From Paenibacillus sp. FSL R10-2782 (GTDB lineage: Bacteria > Bacillota > Bacilli > Paenibacillales > Paenibacillaceae): a DNA stretch of 64,000 nt. Below the pieces are notes generated by a model. It saw nothing but the letters and a program-made list of their open reading frames with translations, did not search any database and was not told the origin of the DNA. Every line of letters begins with the position of its first letter. Within the stretch, counting starts at the first letter, position 1. Of the stretch, positions 52,655 to 60,997 are shown piece after piece. Location: assembly GCF_038592985.1 (NCBI RefSeq), contig NZ_CP151951.1:5372501-5436500 (forward strand). The letters run 5' to 3'. The translations under genes were made by a program, and so were the position numbers.

Positions 52655-53524
52655 ATGCGGTTGGAATGGTTACTTCGGATCAAGAACGCACTGGATCTGA
52701 TGGAAGAAAGAATGCAGCAGCCACTGGATATCGACGAAATTGCAAAGGCAGCCTATTCCTCTCCTTTTCATTTTCAACGTATGTTTCATATGCTAACCGG
52801 CGTCACGGTAGCCGAATATGTACGTAAACGTCGATTGACCTTGGCTGCACAGGAATTGAGTCTTTCTACCACCAAAGTCTTGGATGTAGCGTTCAAATAC
52901 GGATATGATTCCCCCGAATCTTTTTCTAAAGCGTTCCGTAAGGTACACGGTATATCTCCCTCTGAGGCCAGAAGCCCTGGGGTGAACCTGAAAGCCTTTC
53001 CACGCATTACCTTCCATCTATCGTTGAAGGGAGACCAGGATATGGATTATAAAATTGTAGAGAAAGCGGCCTTTACGGTCATTGGCAAGTCCATCCAAGT
53101 CACAACGAAAGACGGTGAAAATTTCCGGCAAATCCCGAAATTCTGGGACGAGCTGAACGCTGATGGTACATCGGATCGGATTCAAGCCTTGGGAACAAGC
53201 GAGGATATCCTCGGTATTTGTTTGGATTTCAAGCATGGGGAAGAGAAATTCACGTACCTGATTGCCGCTGAGGGCAGCGAGGACGTAGCCGCTTCCAACG
53301 GATTGGATGCCAGAACGATTCCGGCTGCAACTTGGGCTGTGTTTACATCCATCGGCCCTATGCCTCATACGATTCAAAAGGTATGGCAAAGAATTTATCA
53401 GGAATGGTTCCCGGCCAGCAATTATGAGCATTCAGGCGGACCCGAGCTGGAGGTATATATGATGGGGGACTCGCGGGCTGAGGACTACCGCTGCGAAGTA
53501 TGGATTCCGGTTATCAAAAAGTAA
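52655..53524 (+). CDS. AraC-family regulator with GyrI-like effector-binding domain
   Basis: A 289-residue protein: N-terminal AraC HTH pair (about 10-105: IDEIAKAAYSSPFHFQRMFH and VLDVAFKYGYDSPESFSKAF) and a C-terminal GyrI-like/effector-binding domain (about 125-288, with GICLDFKHGEEKFTYLIAAE and VWQRIYQEWFPASNYEHSGG). Similar to Rob/TipA-type regulators that sense amphipathic drugs. No target gene is next to it. ATG at 52655 has AAGGA five bases upstream; a TTG two codons later with GGAAGG is an alternative. Confidence 0.85.
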   Translation: MRLEWLLRIKNALDLMEERMQQPLDIDEIAKAAYSSPFHFQRMFHMLTGVTVAEYVRKRRLTLAAQELSLSTTKVLDVAFKYGYDSPESFSKAFRKVHGISPSEARSPGVNLKAFPRITFHLSLKGDQDMDYKIVEKAAFTVIGKSIQVTTKDGENFRQIPKFWDELNADGTSDRIQALGTSEDILGICLDFKHGEEKFTYLIAAEGSEDVAASNGLDARTIPAATWAVFTSIGPMPHTIQKVWQRIYQEWFPASNYEHSGGPELEVYMMGDSRAEDYRCEVWIPVIKK

Positions 53525-53530
53525 AACAAT

Positions 53531-53560
53531 GAACCGATTGCCAATGGCAGTCGGTTTTTT
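53531..53560 (+). terminator. Terminator of the AraC-GyrI gene
   Basis: AACCGATTGCC and GGCAGTCGGTT, one mismatch, loop AAT, then six T. Confidence 0.85.
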
Positions 53561-53687
53561 GCTGTAGCTGACTCCATGCTCATTCCTCGTACTCCTTCAC
53601 TTGTGCCCAATAGATCTCCGCATTTACCCACATCCTTCCCGTGAAAAAAACATAGAATAATCCAAACAAGTAAATAAAGGAGATTCT

Positions 53688-54758
53688 ATGTCACGAAAAA
53701 CAAAGATCCGTAAAAATGTTCCTCCTTATGTTCGTCTGGATCTGCGCTCCAGAAAAATGCTTGTCCAGTCTCTTCTTCGTACCATGGCCAAGAAAAAACA
53801 GATGGGCAAGATGCCTGCAAATCCATTGCTAGTACCTAAGGATCCCAAAACAGCCATTATGCCCAGTCATGCAAGTATCCTTCTTATGTCCGCATTATCC
53901 TACTCATCCCACTGGAAAATCGAACAGCTTACAGTTGATCACCTACGCGAATCAACAAGAGAAGTGATTCAACTGAAGCCGCCGTTACATGCGAGCGGAG
54001 TTCTGTCTCGTTGCAAGCCGGATCTGCTTCTTGTCCTGGGGAGTGATCTTCTCCTTGCCGAGGACTTGGATTTTATCCGCAGCCTTCCCTTTAAAAAGGC
54101 AATCTGGCTTGCAGACAGCACCGGATCCTCCGAAATCCTGCGTCAGACCGCCTTATCCTTTGATTGTGTGTTCACCCAGCAAAGCTCGCATATTCCCTTT
54201 TATCGCCACGGTGGCTGCAGGACTGTGCAATTCCTTCCCTTCCCCGCAGACCCTACAGAGTGGTATCCTCTAACGGTTCCAGAGGAATATCGTTCCGAGG
54301 TGGTCATCTTTGGCGATACCAGCCAAAAAACACCAGCGTTGATACCTGTCATCGACAGTTGGCGAGAAAACAAAAAAGTCATCGTCTGCGGAAAAGGCTG
54401 GGATTGCTTTGACGATTATCAGGTTCTTCCCGATGAGAGCCCGTGGCCTCTTTATCTGAATGGAGCAAACCTTGTGCTGCATTTATCGCCCTCCCTGAAC
54501 CGCATCCTGGAGGCTGCCTCCTGCGGGGCATGCCAGATATCCGTGGATGATCCCTGCCTCTACCAATGGACAAATCCGGATGAAGACATTCTCTTGTTCC
54601 ACACCCCCGAGGAACTGGGCGAAAAGCTGAACAGTTTGCGCTGCTATCCGGAACGGCGGAGAAGGCTGTCCACTCAGGCACTTGCTGGTAGCAGATTTCG
54701 CTATTCCTATCGCCAAGTAGTACTCGAACTGCTGCGGATTACCTTTGAAAACTATTAG
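53688..54758 (+). CDS. CgeB-like glycosyltransferase, probable spore-surface glycan enzyme
   Basis: A 356-residue protein with a basic N-terminus (SRKTKIRKNVPPYVRLDLRS) and a GT-B fold. The pattern LLLVLGSDLLLAEDLDF...KAIWLADSTGS, CVFTQQSSHIPFYR, FLPFPADPTEWYP and the C-terminal YLNGANLVLHLSPSLNRILE AASCGACQIS match the CgeB/DUF3880-glycosyltransferase group. In Bacillus CgeB acts in the outermost spore layer. Directly downstream is a WbsX-like gene on the same strand, so both likely build a surface polysaccharide. The ATG follows AAGGAG. The sugar donor is unknown. Confidence 0.75.
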   Translation: MSRKTKIRKNVPPYVRLDLRSRKMLVQSLLRTMAKKKQMGKMPANPLLVPKDPKTAIMPSHASILLMSALSYSSHWKIEQLTVDHLRESTREVIQLKPPLHASGVLSRCKPDLLLVLGSDLLLAEDLDFIRSLPFKKAIWLADSTGSSEILRQTALSFDCVFTQQSSHIPFYRHGGCRTVQFLPFPADPTEWYPLTVPEEYRSEVVIFGDTSQKTPALIPVIDSWRENKKVIVCGKGWDCFDDYQVLPDESPWPLYLNGANLVLHLSPSLNRILEAASCGACQISVDDPCLYQWTNPDEDILLFHTPEELGEKLNSLRCYPERRRRLSTQALAGSRFRYSYRQVVLELLRITFENY

Positions 54759-54795
54759 CCGACAATCAAATCGTGCCTCAGGAGGGAAAGACAAT

Positions 54796-55911
54796 ATGAA
54801 AGTGATTGCATTTTACCTGCCCCAGTATCACCGTATTCCAGAAAATGACCGATGGTGGGGTGACGGCTTTACAGAATGGACTAATGTTCGCAGAGCTACC
54901 CCTCTGTATCCGGGACATAACCAGCCCCAAATTCCCTACCAGGAACGTTACTATGATCTGACCCAAAAGAAAAATCAGATTTGGCAGGCAGAACTGGCCA
55001 AATCCTATGGTATTTACGGATTCTGTTATTATCATTACTGGTTTAAAGGAAAACTCTTGTTGGAGACACCTCTTCAGCAAGTGCTGGCTTCGAACCATCC
55101 TGACCTGCCCTTCTGTCTGTCATGGGCTAACGAGCCTTGGACCCGCATATGGGACGGCGGTGAAAACGAAAAGAATATCCTTATGCCGCAAGAATATGGA
55201 GATGAGGAAGATTGGCGCGAGCATTTTCAATACCTACTGAAGATTTTTTCTGATAGTAGATACATTCTGATCAAAGACAAACCAGTGTTTCTCATCTACA
55301 GGCCGGAGAATATTCCCCGCTGCCGCGAAATGCTGGTGCTGTGGAACAAACTAGCCAGAGAAAACGGCCTTCCTGGTATTTATTTCGTACAGACTCTTGG
55401 GGGATTTCCTATTGAAAAGCAAGCCGGATTTGACGCCAGTGTGGAATTCGAGCCTCATTATACCTTTGCCCACGGGGGGGACTGGCGGATCTGGAATTAC
55501 TTACAAGTCAAAGATCAGCAACATCTGACTTTTGATTATGATTATGTGTGGTCCCTGATCCTTAATCGCTCCCACCGAAGAGAAGGCGAGCCTATATTTA
55601 CCGGCGCCTTTGTAGATTGGGACAATACCCCTCGTCGTCAGATTGATGGAGTCAGTTGCATAGGTGCGGCTCCCCACAAATTTGAATGGTATCTGACCCG
55701 GCAACTGGAACGGACTGAGCGCTTGTACCAGAGCGAATTTCTGTTTATAAATGCGTGGAACGAATGGGGAGAAGGAGCATATCTGGAGCCGGATACCCGG
55801 CATGGCCACGCTTATCTCCAGGCAGTTCGGAATGCACTGGATGCTCGCAAGCGGGCTGAGCTTACAACGGCTGGATTCCAAGAACAGGAATCGAGCCTGA
55901 AGCATCAATGA
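54796..55911 (+). CDS. WbsX-like glycan-processing protein (glycoside hydrolase 99-like)
   Basis: About 371 residues. The WbsX/GH99-like family signature is seen: AFYLPQYHRIPENDRWWGDG FTEW, YGIYGFCYYHYWFKGKLLLE, PFCLSWANEPWTRIWDG and the C-terminal FLFINAWNEWGEGAYLEPD. Family members occur in polysaccharide and O-antigen clusters and in surface-glycan loci; the relatives act on alpha-mannose linkages. Start ATG at 54796 has AGGAGGGA nine bases upstream; the frame extends to 54745, overlapping the previous gene. The last 50 bases overlap a convergent gene. Confidence 0.8.
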   Translation: MKVIAFYLPQYHRIPENDRWWGDGFTEWTNVRRATPLYPGHNQPQIPYQERYYDLTQKKNQIWQAELAKSYGIYGFCYYHYWFKGKLLLETPLQQVLASNHPDLPFCLSWANEPWTRIWDGGENEKNILMPQEYGDEEDWREHFQYLLKIFSDSRYILIKDKPVFLIYRPENIPRCREMLVLWNKLARENGLPGIYFVQTLGGFPIEKQAGFDASVEFEPHYTFAHGGDWRIWNYLQVKDQQHLTFDYDYVWSLILNRSHRREGEPIFTGAFVDWDNTPRRQIDGVSCIGAAPHKFEWYLTRQLERTERLYQSEFLFINAWNEWGEGAYLEPDTRHGHAYLQAVRNALDARKRAELTTAGFQEQESSLKHQ

Positions 55912-56284
55912 ACAGGATGTAGTTCACTCCATCTGTCCCTTTCAAAATAAGTCCCGATTGATTGACAGCTCCGGTTGCGAAATAGAGCACTTGGGATGAG
56001 CTGCTGCCTGACGGCAGCAGCGCCTGCTGGCTGATCGCCACGTTTTGGCTTGCCACAATCGTTCCCCCGACTAGTAAATTGTCTCCTGCCGTAATGGTTC
56101 CGTTGACCTGCAAGTGATTATGGATGGTTTCACTACCGTAGACTTGCAAATGATTCTGGATCGTTTCATTGCCGTTGACTTGCAAATCATTCTGGATCGT
56201 TTCATTGTGGTTAACCTGCAGATCCTGCCCAACAACGGCATTGCTAGTTACGTTTATATTATCGAACGTAGGCAATTCTTTCAC
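55862..56284 (-). CDS. Repeat protein with 12-residue tandem repeats, overlapping the WbsX-like gene
   Basis: A 140-residue protein without signal peptide. Residues 20-65 contain four tandem repeats of about 12 residues, with the consensus (N/S)ETIQNHLQVNG (NHNETIQNDLQVNG, GNETIQNHLQVYG, GSETIHNHLQVNG). Later comes a beta-rich part ending GLILKGTDGVNYILFIDASG. The repeats suggest a rod or trimeric stalk like phage tail-fibre or exosporium proteins. GGGAGGTGAAAG before the ATG is a strong ribosome site. The gene is convergent with, and overlaps by 50 bases, the WbsX-like gene. Likely a surface filament modified or carried by the neighbouring glycan enzymes; this is inference. Confidence 0.65.
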   Translation of the reverse strand: MKELPTFDNINVTSNAVVGQDLQVNHNETIQNDLQVNGNETIQNHLQVYGSETIHNHLQVNGTITAGDNLLVGGTIVASQNVAISQQALLPSGSSSSQVLYFATGAVNQSGLILKGTDGVNYILFIDASGSIPVLGIQPL

Positions 56285-56925
56285 CTCCCTTTTTCTTATA
56301 CTTCTATCCTATGCTTGGTCACCAAGATCGCTCTAGTTTATCTCCCATTTTTACTAATTTATATATCATAGAACACCCGTTGATTATCCACTAAATGGAA
56401 TAGCCTAGCTACAATTAGCCACGGTCCTGTGGGGCCGAGTATTTTTGTAGAGTACCTGGATGACACTTTTATTGAGTATGTTGAAATAACCCATCAGCCT
56501 GAGTGTTAACGCTTTTGGCAATGTAATCGCCTGTACATAACGATGGACGTAAAGCAATCATGGACATGGTATGCACCGCAATCAAAAATCGGCTGCTAAT
56601 TTGTTTCATGGAATCACCAACGGCTTCACGTTAGCTTGCAGTCCAATCTACCTGAACAGCACCCTTTTCTGCAAAGAAACGTTGCGTCCGCTGATTGCCT
56701 GAACCCTAATCCAACACTTATGCGCATACCTGCTTGCTTCTCTAAAAGATTAAAAATCAAATTATGTAGTTACTCAGCACCCAGTCTGAGATTCTTATAA
56801 AAACCAACAATCTACTCATCCATACAGCTTGTTAAAACAGAACCAGCCTCACACTTTATTTCTTTATTCTCGTGTTCGACTGGTTTTTGATTGATGAGAT
56901 TCCAACGTGCTTGAGCAGCTCTATA
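56285..56925. other. Intergenic region with decayed Rrf2 gene
   Basis: No intact gene in these 641 bases. The only recognisable part is the Rrf2 N-terminus at 56502-56609 (separate entry). The rest shows no open frame of note on either strand. Confidence 0.5.
56502..56609 (-). pseudogene. N-terminal remnant of an Rrf2-family regulator
   Basis: The minus frame from ATG at 56607-56609 reads MKQISSRFLIAVHTMSMIAL and then CTGDYIAKSVNT, the wing-helix start of Rrf2 regulators. Homology stops there; ten codons later a stop follows, and the expected VVIRRILGMLKKAGLV helix is missing. A dead gene. Confidence 0.6.
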
Positions 56926-57786
56926 CTAATGTTTTTTAATCCGACGCTTGTTCTTCAAAATGGTACGGATCATAGTTTGGTTGGGGAGTTGCGTGAACAG
57001 CATATGTCCGGGGTGCGGATTGGCCTCGATAATCCAGATCTGACCGCTCTTCTCAATAGCCAAATCAATGCCCAACTCACGAACCGAATGGTTTTGCTCT
57101 ATCGTGTTGGCAATAATTTTAGAGAGTTCCACGATCTGGTCCAGAGTCTGTCTCATTTTCTCTCTGTCATTTTTAAAAACTCTTAATAACACTTTGGATA
57201 TCGGTGCCGCATGCCCTCCTTTTCGATAATTGGTCACAACCTTCGAGGGTGCTGCCACACGCCCGGTTATTCCTGAAATGATCCATTCTGATTCCGGCTT
57301 CTGCATATACACTCTGGCATCAAAAATCGAGCCTTTGTACTTCGCCAACCGGAGTCCTTGTTGTACCAAATAACGACGATGAGGTCTCCGGTGGGTCCTG
57401 ATGACTCTTCTCACCGCGTGGGATCTGACAATTCTTCGACTGGAGCCGCAGCGAATCTCATACCTCCTCCCCAGCTTTTTCGCCCGTATGATGCCGTTTC
57501 CCCCACTTTCGTTATTAGGCTTGATGAAGACGGTGCGATAGGTATCCAACATACGTAAGGTCCTTGCATTAGTAATCCAGTGGGTTTCAGGCAAATGGTT
57601 GCGCAAAATGGGATGATGTCGCATTTCTTTGTATTGAATCATCTTTCCAATGGGCACGAATATCCCTCTATTCTGTTGGGTTTTTGCACGCATTACATGA
57701 ATATGCATCCATATTCTATGTTGGTAACGGCTAATGTCACAGTTTGCTATAAAAGAGGCTAAACCCCTTCTACCTATAAAGGTCAT
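56926..57786 (-). CDS. YheC/YheD-type ATP-grasp spore-associated protein
   Basis: A 286-residue protein of the YheC/YheD family (endospore coat-associated ATP-grasp-like proteins). N-terminal segment GIFVPIGKMIQYKEMRHHPI with ...HLPETHWITNARTLRMLDTY; ATP-grasp features VFIKPNNESGGNGIIRAKKL, the Lys/Arg pattern of the second lobe, RYLVQQGLRLAKYKGSIFDA, and ELGIDLAIEKSGQIWIIEAN (acidic metal ligand and Asn). Lengths in the family are often 350-450, so the N-terminus is short. No ribosome site precedes the ATG at 57786; the start may be at an internal Met. Lies next to the CgeB/WbsX locus, fitting a spore-surface role. Confidence 0.7.
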   Translation of the reverse strand: MTFIGRRGLASFIANCDISRYQHRIWMHIHVMRAKTQQNRGIFVPIGKMIQYKEMRHHPILRNHLPETHWITNARTLRMLDTYRTVFIKPNNESGGNGIIRAKKLGRRYEIRCGSSRRIVRSHAVRRVIRTHRRPHRRYLVQQGLRLAKYKGSIFDARVYMQKPESEWIISGITGRVAAPSKVVTNYRKGGHAAPISKVLLRVFKNDREKMRQTLDQIVELSKIIANTIEQNHSVRELGIDLAIEKSGQIWIIEANPHPGHMLFTQLPNQTMIRTILKNKRRIKKH

Positions 57787-57859
57787 TCGAATAATATATT
57801 AGACCAATAGACACTCTGGATATATGATGTATAAAAATAATATGAGGAGGGACTTTAAT

Positions 57860-58405
57860 ATGTCTATTTATGATTTTCAAGCAACCTCAATTAACGGGAA
57901 GCCGATTAAACTGTCAGACTACAGCGGAAAAATTCTCCTCATCGTAAACACAGCCAGCAAATGTAGCTTTTCCCGTCAATTCGCTGATCTACAGAAGCTC
58001 TATGAAAGTCGACGGGAACAGGGTTTTGAAATTCTCGCGTTTCCTTGTAACCAATTCAATGAAAAAGAGCCGGGTAGCAATTCGGAAGTTCAGGGAGTCT
58101 GCCAAATTAACCATGGAGTAACATTCACGCTATTTGAGAAAACGGATGTAAGAGGTCCATCTCCTCATCCTTTATTCCAATATCTTACACAACAGGCACC
58201 GTTTCAAGGCTTCGATACCCAAACCAAGGACGGTCAATGGATGGAGGATTTCCTGCGGGATAAGTATCCGGAAATATACGCTGGCGACGGGATCAAGTGG
58301 AATTTCTCCAAGTTTTTGATTGATCGCGATGGTCATGTAAATGGAAGATTTGAATCAACGACGGAGCCCTTTGAAATAGATTCTGTCATCGAATCACTGT
58401 TGTAG
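57860..58405 (+). CDS. Glutathione peroxidase family protein (thiol peroxidase)
   Basis: A 181-residue peroxidase. Active-site Cys in VNTASKCSFS (about residue 35; the usual GLTPQ is FSRQF here), Gln in FPCNQFNEKE and Trp in IKWNFSKF make the catalytic tetrad. Bacterial members usually use thioredoxin in place of glutathione to reduce peroxides. ATG at 57860 has GAGGAGGGAC nine bases upstream; the frame runs twelve codons further up without a ribosome site. It is a single gene followed by a long hairpin terminator. Confidence 0.9.
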   Translation: MSIYDFQATSINGKPIKLSDYSGKILLIVNTASKCSFSRQFADLQKLYESRREQGFEILAFPCNQFNEKEPGSNSEVQGVCQINHGVTFTLFEKTDVRGPSPHPLFQYLTQQAPFQGFDTQTKDGQWMEDFLRDKYPEIYAGDGIKWNFSKFLIDRDGHVNGRFESTTEPFEIDSVIESLL

Positions 58406-58440
58406 GGTTTCAGTTTGCTCCTTTGAATTAGTTTAGAAGA

Positions 58441-58492
58441 AAAAGAGTATCAAATGACAAAAATAAATATTTGTCATTTGATACTCTTTTTG
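58441..58492. terminator. Bidirectional terminator with long perfect stem
   Basis: AAAAAGAGTATCAAATGACA and TGTCATTTGATACTCTTTTT are exact reverse complements around a short AT loop. It ends the peroxidase gene and would stop transcription from either side. Confidence 0.9.
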
Positions 58493-58505
58493 ATATTCTA
58501 ACTTT

Positions 58506-58538
58506 AAGGAGGTGACTCACACGGCGATTTGACCGTGT
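58506..58538 (+). promoter_or_regulatory. Ribosome site separated from TetR start by a hairpin
   Basis: AAGGAGGTGA at 58506-58515 is a perfect ribosome site, but the ATG is 27 bases away at 58543. ACACGG (58519-58524) and CCGTGT (58533-58538) form a hairpin between them; folded, it would shorten the gap to about ten bases. No other in-frame start lies closer, since a TGA stop blocks upstream. Confidence 0.6.
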
Positions 58539-58542
58539 CTCT

Positions 58543-59121
58543 ATGGAAAAATCCTCAGATATATTAACCAAAGAACAGATTCTCATCGCTACAGAAGACA
58601 CACTTAGACGTTTTGGTGTAGCCAAAACCTCCGTGACCGATGTTGCCAAAGTATTGGGAGTCAGTCATGGCACCATTTATCGTCATTTTAAAAGCAAAGC
58701 TGAGCTTCTTGAAGGCGTGACCGAAAAATGGCTGAATGAAAAGATTGTCGCCCCGTTAATGGAGGTCTGTCAGGATTCATCTATGCTGGGAACCCCGCAT
58801 TTACAACGATATATACAGACCTTCGTCGACCTCAAGCAGTATTATGCCCGCGATGACGAGGAAATGTTCGGAATGTATACCCGTGTCACCGAGCAAGCCA
58901 CTGATTTAATCGACCAGCATATCGGTCACATTGTAGATCAGCTCGCTGACATCATTGTACGCGGGGGCATCACATCGGATCAGCCAGCCCAACTGGCGCG
59001 TACCCTTTTCTATGCCACAGCCCGTTTCCATCATCCCGCTCATGCTTACGAATGGAAGAATCCTGCAATTGATCAGGAGTTTTCAGAGGTATGGAAGCTT
59101 TTAGAAAAAGGAATCTCTTAA
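58543..59121 (+). CDS. TetR-family transcriptional regulator
   Basis: A 192-residue repressor: N-terminal TetR HTH (about 10-55: RRFGVAKTSVTDVAKVLGVS then HGTIYRHFKSKAELLEGV) and a helical ligand domain (80-190) rich in aromatic residues and Cys. Position directly before an SDR gene and a Crp-like gene, all on the same strand, suggests that it controls this small cluster. The ribosome site is unusual, 27 bases from the start with a hairpin between. Ligand unknown. Confidence 0.88.
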   Translation: MEKSSDILTKEQILIATEDTLRRFGVAKTSVTDVAKVLGVSHGTIYRHFKSKAELLEGVTEKWLNEKIVAPLMEVCQDSSMLGTPHLQRYIQTFVDLKQYYARDDEEMFGMYTRVTEQATDLIDQHIGHIVDQLADIIVRGGITSDQPAQLARTLFYATARFHHPAHAYEWKNPAIDQEFSEVWKLLEKGIS

Positions 59122-59150
59122 AAAATATATGGAAAGAAGGTTAAGCACGT

Positions 59151-59891
59151 ATGAAGCATTTGGACGGAAAAACAGCGATTATTACCGGTTCCTCCAGAGG
59201 AATTGGACGTGCCATTGCCGAGCAGCTGGCTGATCTGGGCGCTAATGTAGTCATCAATTATGCCAGCAGTCCGGACAAAGCCCAAGAAGTCGTGAAGGGC
59301 ATTATTCAAAAAGGCGGCAAAGCCATAGCTCTTCACGCTGATTTGGGCAAGATGAGTGATATTGAAGCATTATTTACAAATACGATTACTGAATTTGGAA
59401 AAGTGGATATTCTGGTTAACAACGCAGGGCTGATGATCACCAAGCCGCTTGTAGACGTGACAGAGGCCGATTTTGACAAACAATTTGCACTGAATGTAAA
59501 AGGCACCTTCTTTGCTTGCCAGCAAGCGATGAAGCATATGGAGAACTACGGAAGAATCGTGAACATTTCCACATCCGTGATTGGACAAATGTTTCCTTCG
59601 TATAGCGTATACGCGGGTACCAAAGGCGCCGTAGAGCAATTTACCCGCCAGCTTGCGAAGGAGTTCGGAAGCAAGCAAATTACGATCAACGCCGTGGCTC
59701 CCGGTCCCGTGAACACTGAGCTTTTTCAAGCAGGAAAAACCGAGCAGCAGATCGAGGGCATGAAAAAAATGAATGCTATGGGTCGTCTCGGTGAACCCGA
59801 GGATATCGCGGATGTGATTGAGTTCCTGGTCAGCGCCAAATCACAGTGGGTTACCGGACAGACAATCCGCGTCAACGGCGGGTTCATCTAA
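59151..59891 (+). CDS. Short-chain dehydrogenase/reductase (FabG-like)
   Basis: A 246-residue NAD(P)-dependent oxidoreductase. Cofactor loop TGSSRGIGRAIAEQLAD (residues 11-27), NNAG at 89-92, catalytic Ser in NISTSVIG, the Tyr-x3-Lys pair in YSVYAGTKGA, and PGPVNTELF. The fold is classical SDR. It lies 29 bases after the TetR gene and 12-36 bases before the Crp-like gene, so it is probably part of a cluster governed by TetR. The substrate cannot be told. Confidence 0.9.
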   Translation: MKHLDGKTAIITGSSRGIGRAIAEQLADLGANVVINYASSPDKAQEVVKGIIQKGGKAIALHADLGKMSDIEALFTNTITEFGKVDILVNNAGLMITKPLVDVTEADFDKQFALNVKGTFFACQQAMKHMENYGRIVNISTSVIGQMFPSYSVYAGTKGAVEQFTRQLAKEFGSKQITINAVAPGPVNTELFQAGKTEQQIEGMKKMNAMGRLGEPEDIADVIEFLVSAKSQWVTGQTIRVNGGFI

Positions 59892-59927
59892 AAACCGAAA
59901 TACATGAAATGGAGGCTGTTCACGTTC

Positions 59928-60464
59928 ATGATATTACACAAAGGGGAGACCCTATTTCGACAAGGAGAATCCGGCCCTCTGTATCTGTTAAAGAGTGGCT
60001 TGTTAAAAATCATCCGAGTCCATGAGGACGGCTCACAAATTTTAGTCAACGTTATTGTGCCCGATGAAATTATCCCGCATCACTCCCTGATCAGCCCCAA
60101 TCCTTATTATGGTACAGCGGTGGCGCTGGTAACCTCTGAGGTTGAGGTTCTGTCGCAAAAAGAATGGTATCAGGCGCTGGAGCAGGACCCGGCTCAATGT
60201 CGGGCTATCGCTTTGCAGCTACAGGACAAGTTGCGCATGATGCAGCAACGAATTGACCAGCTCACCGAGGTGTCACCTGCCGAGAAGCTTCGGAAGCTTC
60301 AACGCTGGTTCCACTCCTACATCGCACCCGCCACGTTAACGGACGTGCTGACGCAGGAGGAAATCGGCCAGTTCATCGGGCTGCGCCGGGAGACGATTAA
60401 TCGGCTATTGCGTGCTTCAAGCGCTCCTTCTGCAAAAGATGATGACGATAATGCATCTCGATGA
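59928..60464 (+). CDS. Crp/Fnr-family transcriptional regulator
   Basis: About 178 residues: N-terminal cyclic-nucleotide-binding-like barrel (about 1-110; FRQGESGPLYLLKSGLLKII, SQILVNVIVPDEIIPHHSLI) and a C-terminal winged HTH (about 130-175; LTQEEIGQFIGLRRETINRL). There is no Fe-S cysteine cluster. ATG at 59928 is chosen, with GGAGG about twelve bases upstream; the earlier ATG at 59904 has none. Its 3' end overlaps the convergent DinB gene by 68 bases. Cluster with TetR and SDR; role unknown. Confidence 0.82.
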   Translation: MILHKGETLFRQGESGPLYLLKSGLLKIIRVHEDGSQILVNVIVPDEIIPHHSLISPNPYYGTAVALVTSEVEVLSQKEWYQALEQDPAQCRAIALQLQDKLRMMQQRIDQLTEVSPAEKLRKLQRWFHSYIAPATLTDVLTQEEIGQFIGLRRETINRLLRASSAPSAKDDDDNASR

Positions 60465-60921
60465 GCATAAACCACTCTCCAGCATTTAACGCGCCGAATC
60501 CGGGATGAGAGACGGTAAACGGCCCTGTTGATTTCCCAACGACCGGTTCAATCTCTCTCATTTTACGGATCACAACGTTTAATCCTTCCACAATTTCTTC
60601 TTTGCTAGTCGGTTGTGGAGGAGTATACTGCGGAGATGGTGGGACTTGGATACGTATGGGCGGATAGCCTCCCAGATTAAAAGCTGCCGTGCCCGCCTCC
60701 GTTTTAGCCCCCGTCTCCCCATTAGACTGTAGACAATGATCTATGTTCTTAAGATGCATATAAAGAGCAGAGTTCACCAAATGAAGGTACATTTGTCCAA
60801 GCGACCATTGATCCTCCTGCGGTGTGTACTGCAATTGCTCCAAGCTAAAGCTGTCCAATTCAAGAAGATAATGTTGTACTGTTTCTTCAAAACGCTGCAA
60901 TGTTTCGGTTGTTGTATTCAT
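60397..60921 (-). CDS. DinB-family protein
   Basis: A 174-residue four-helix-bundle protein of the DinB/YfiT type. Helices carry conserved His that can bind a metal: LGQMYLHLVNSALYMHLKNI (His in helix 2), and near the C-terminus EWFMLIEMHYRHHLLQKERL. Members are thiol-S-transferases or hydrolase-like enzymes using bacillithiol, or of unknown role. Strong ribosome site GGAGAGG before the ATG. Convergent to and overlapping the Crp-like gene by 68 bases. Confidence 0.82.
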   Translation of the reverse strand: MNTTTETLQRFEETVQHYLLELDSFSLEQLQYTPQEDQWSLGQMYLHLVNSALYMHLKNIDHCLQSNGETGAKTEAGTAAFNLGGYPPIRIQVPPSPQYTPPQPTSKEEIVEGLNVVIRKMREIEPVVGKSTGPFTVSHPGFGALNAGEWFMLIEMHYRHHLLQKERLKHAIAD

Positions 60922-60961
60922 ATACTATTAAGCCCCTCTCCTTTAGTTAGCTTTACTATAC

Positions 60962-60997
60962 AAAAATGCTACTGACAGCATTATGTCAGTAGCATTT
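60962..60997 (-). terminator. Terminator of the WYL regulator gene
   Basis: AAATGCTACTGAC and GTCAGTAGCATTT, 13-base perfect arms; on the minus strand five T follow. The gene's stop codon is inside the stem. Confidence 0.85.
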
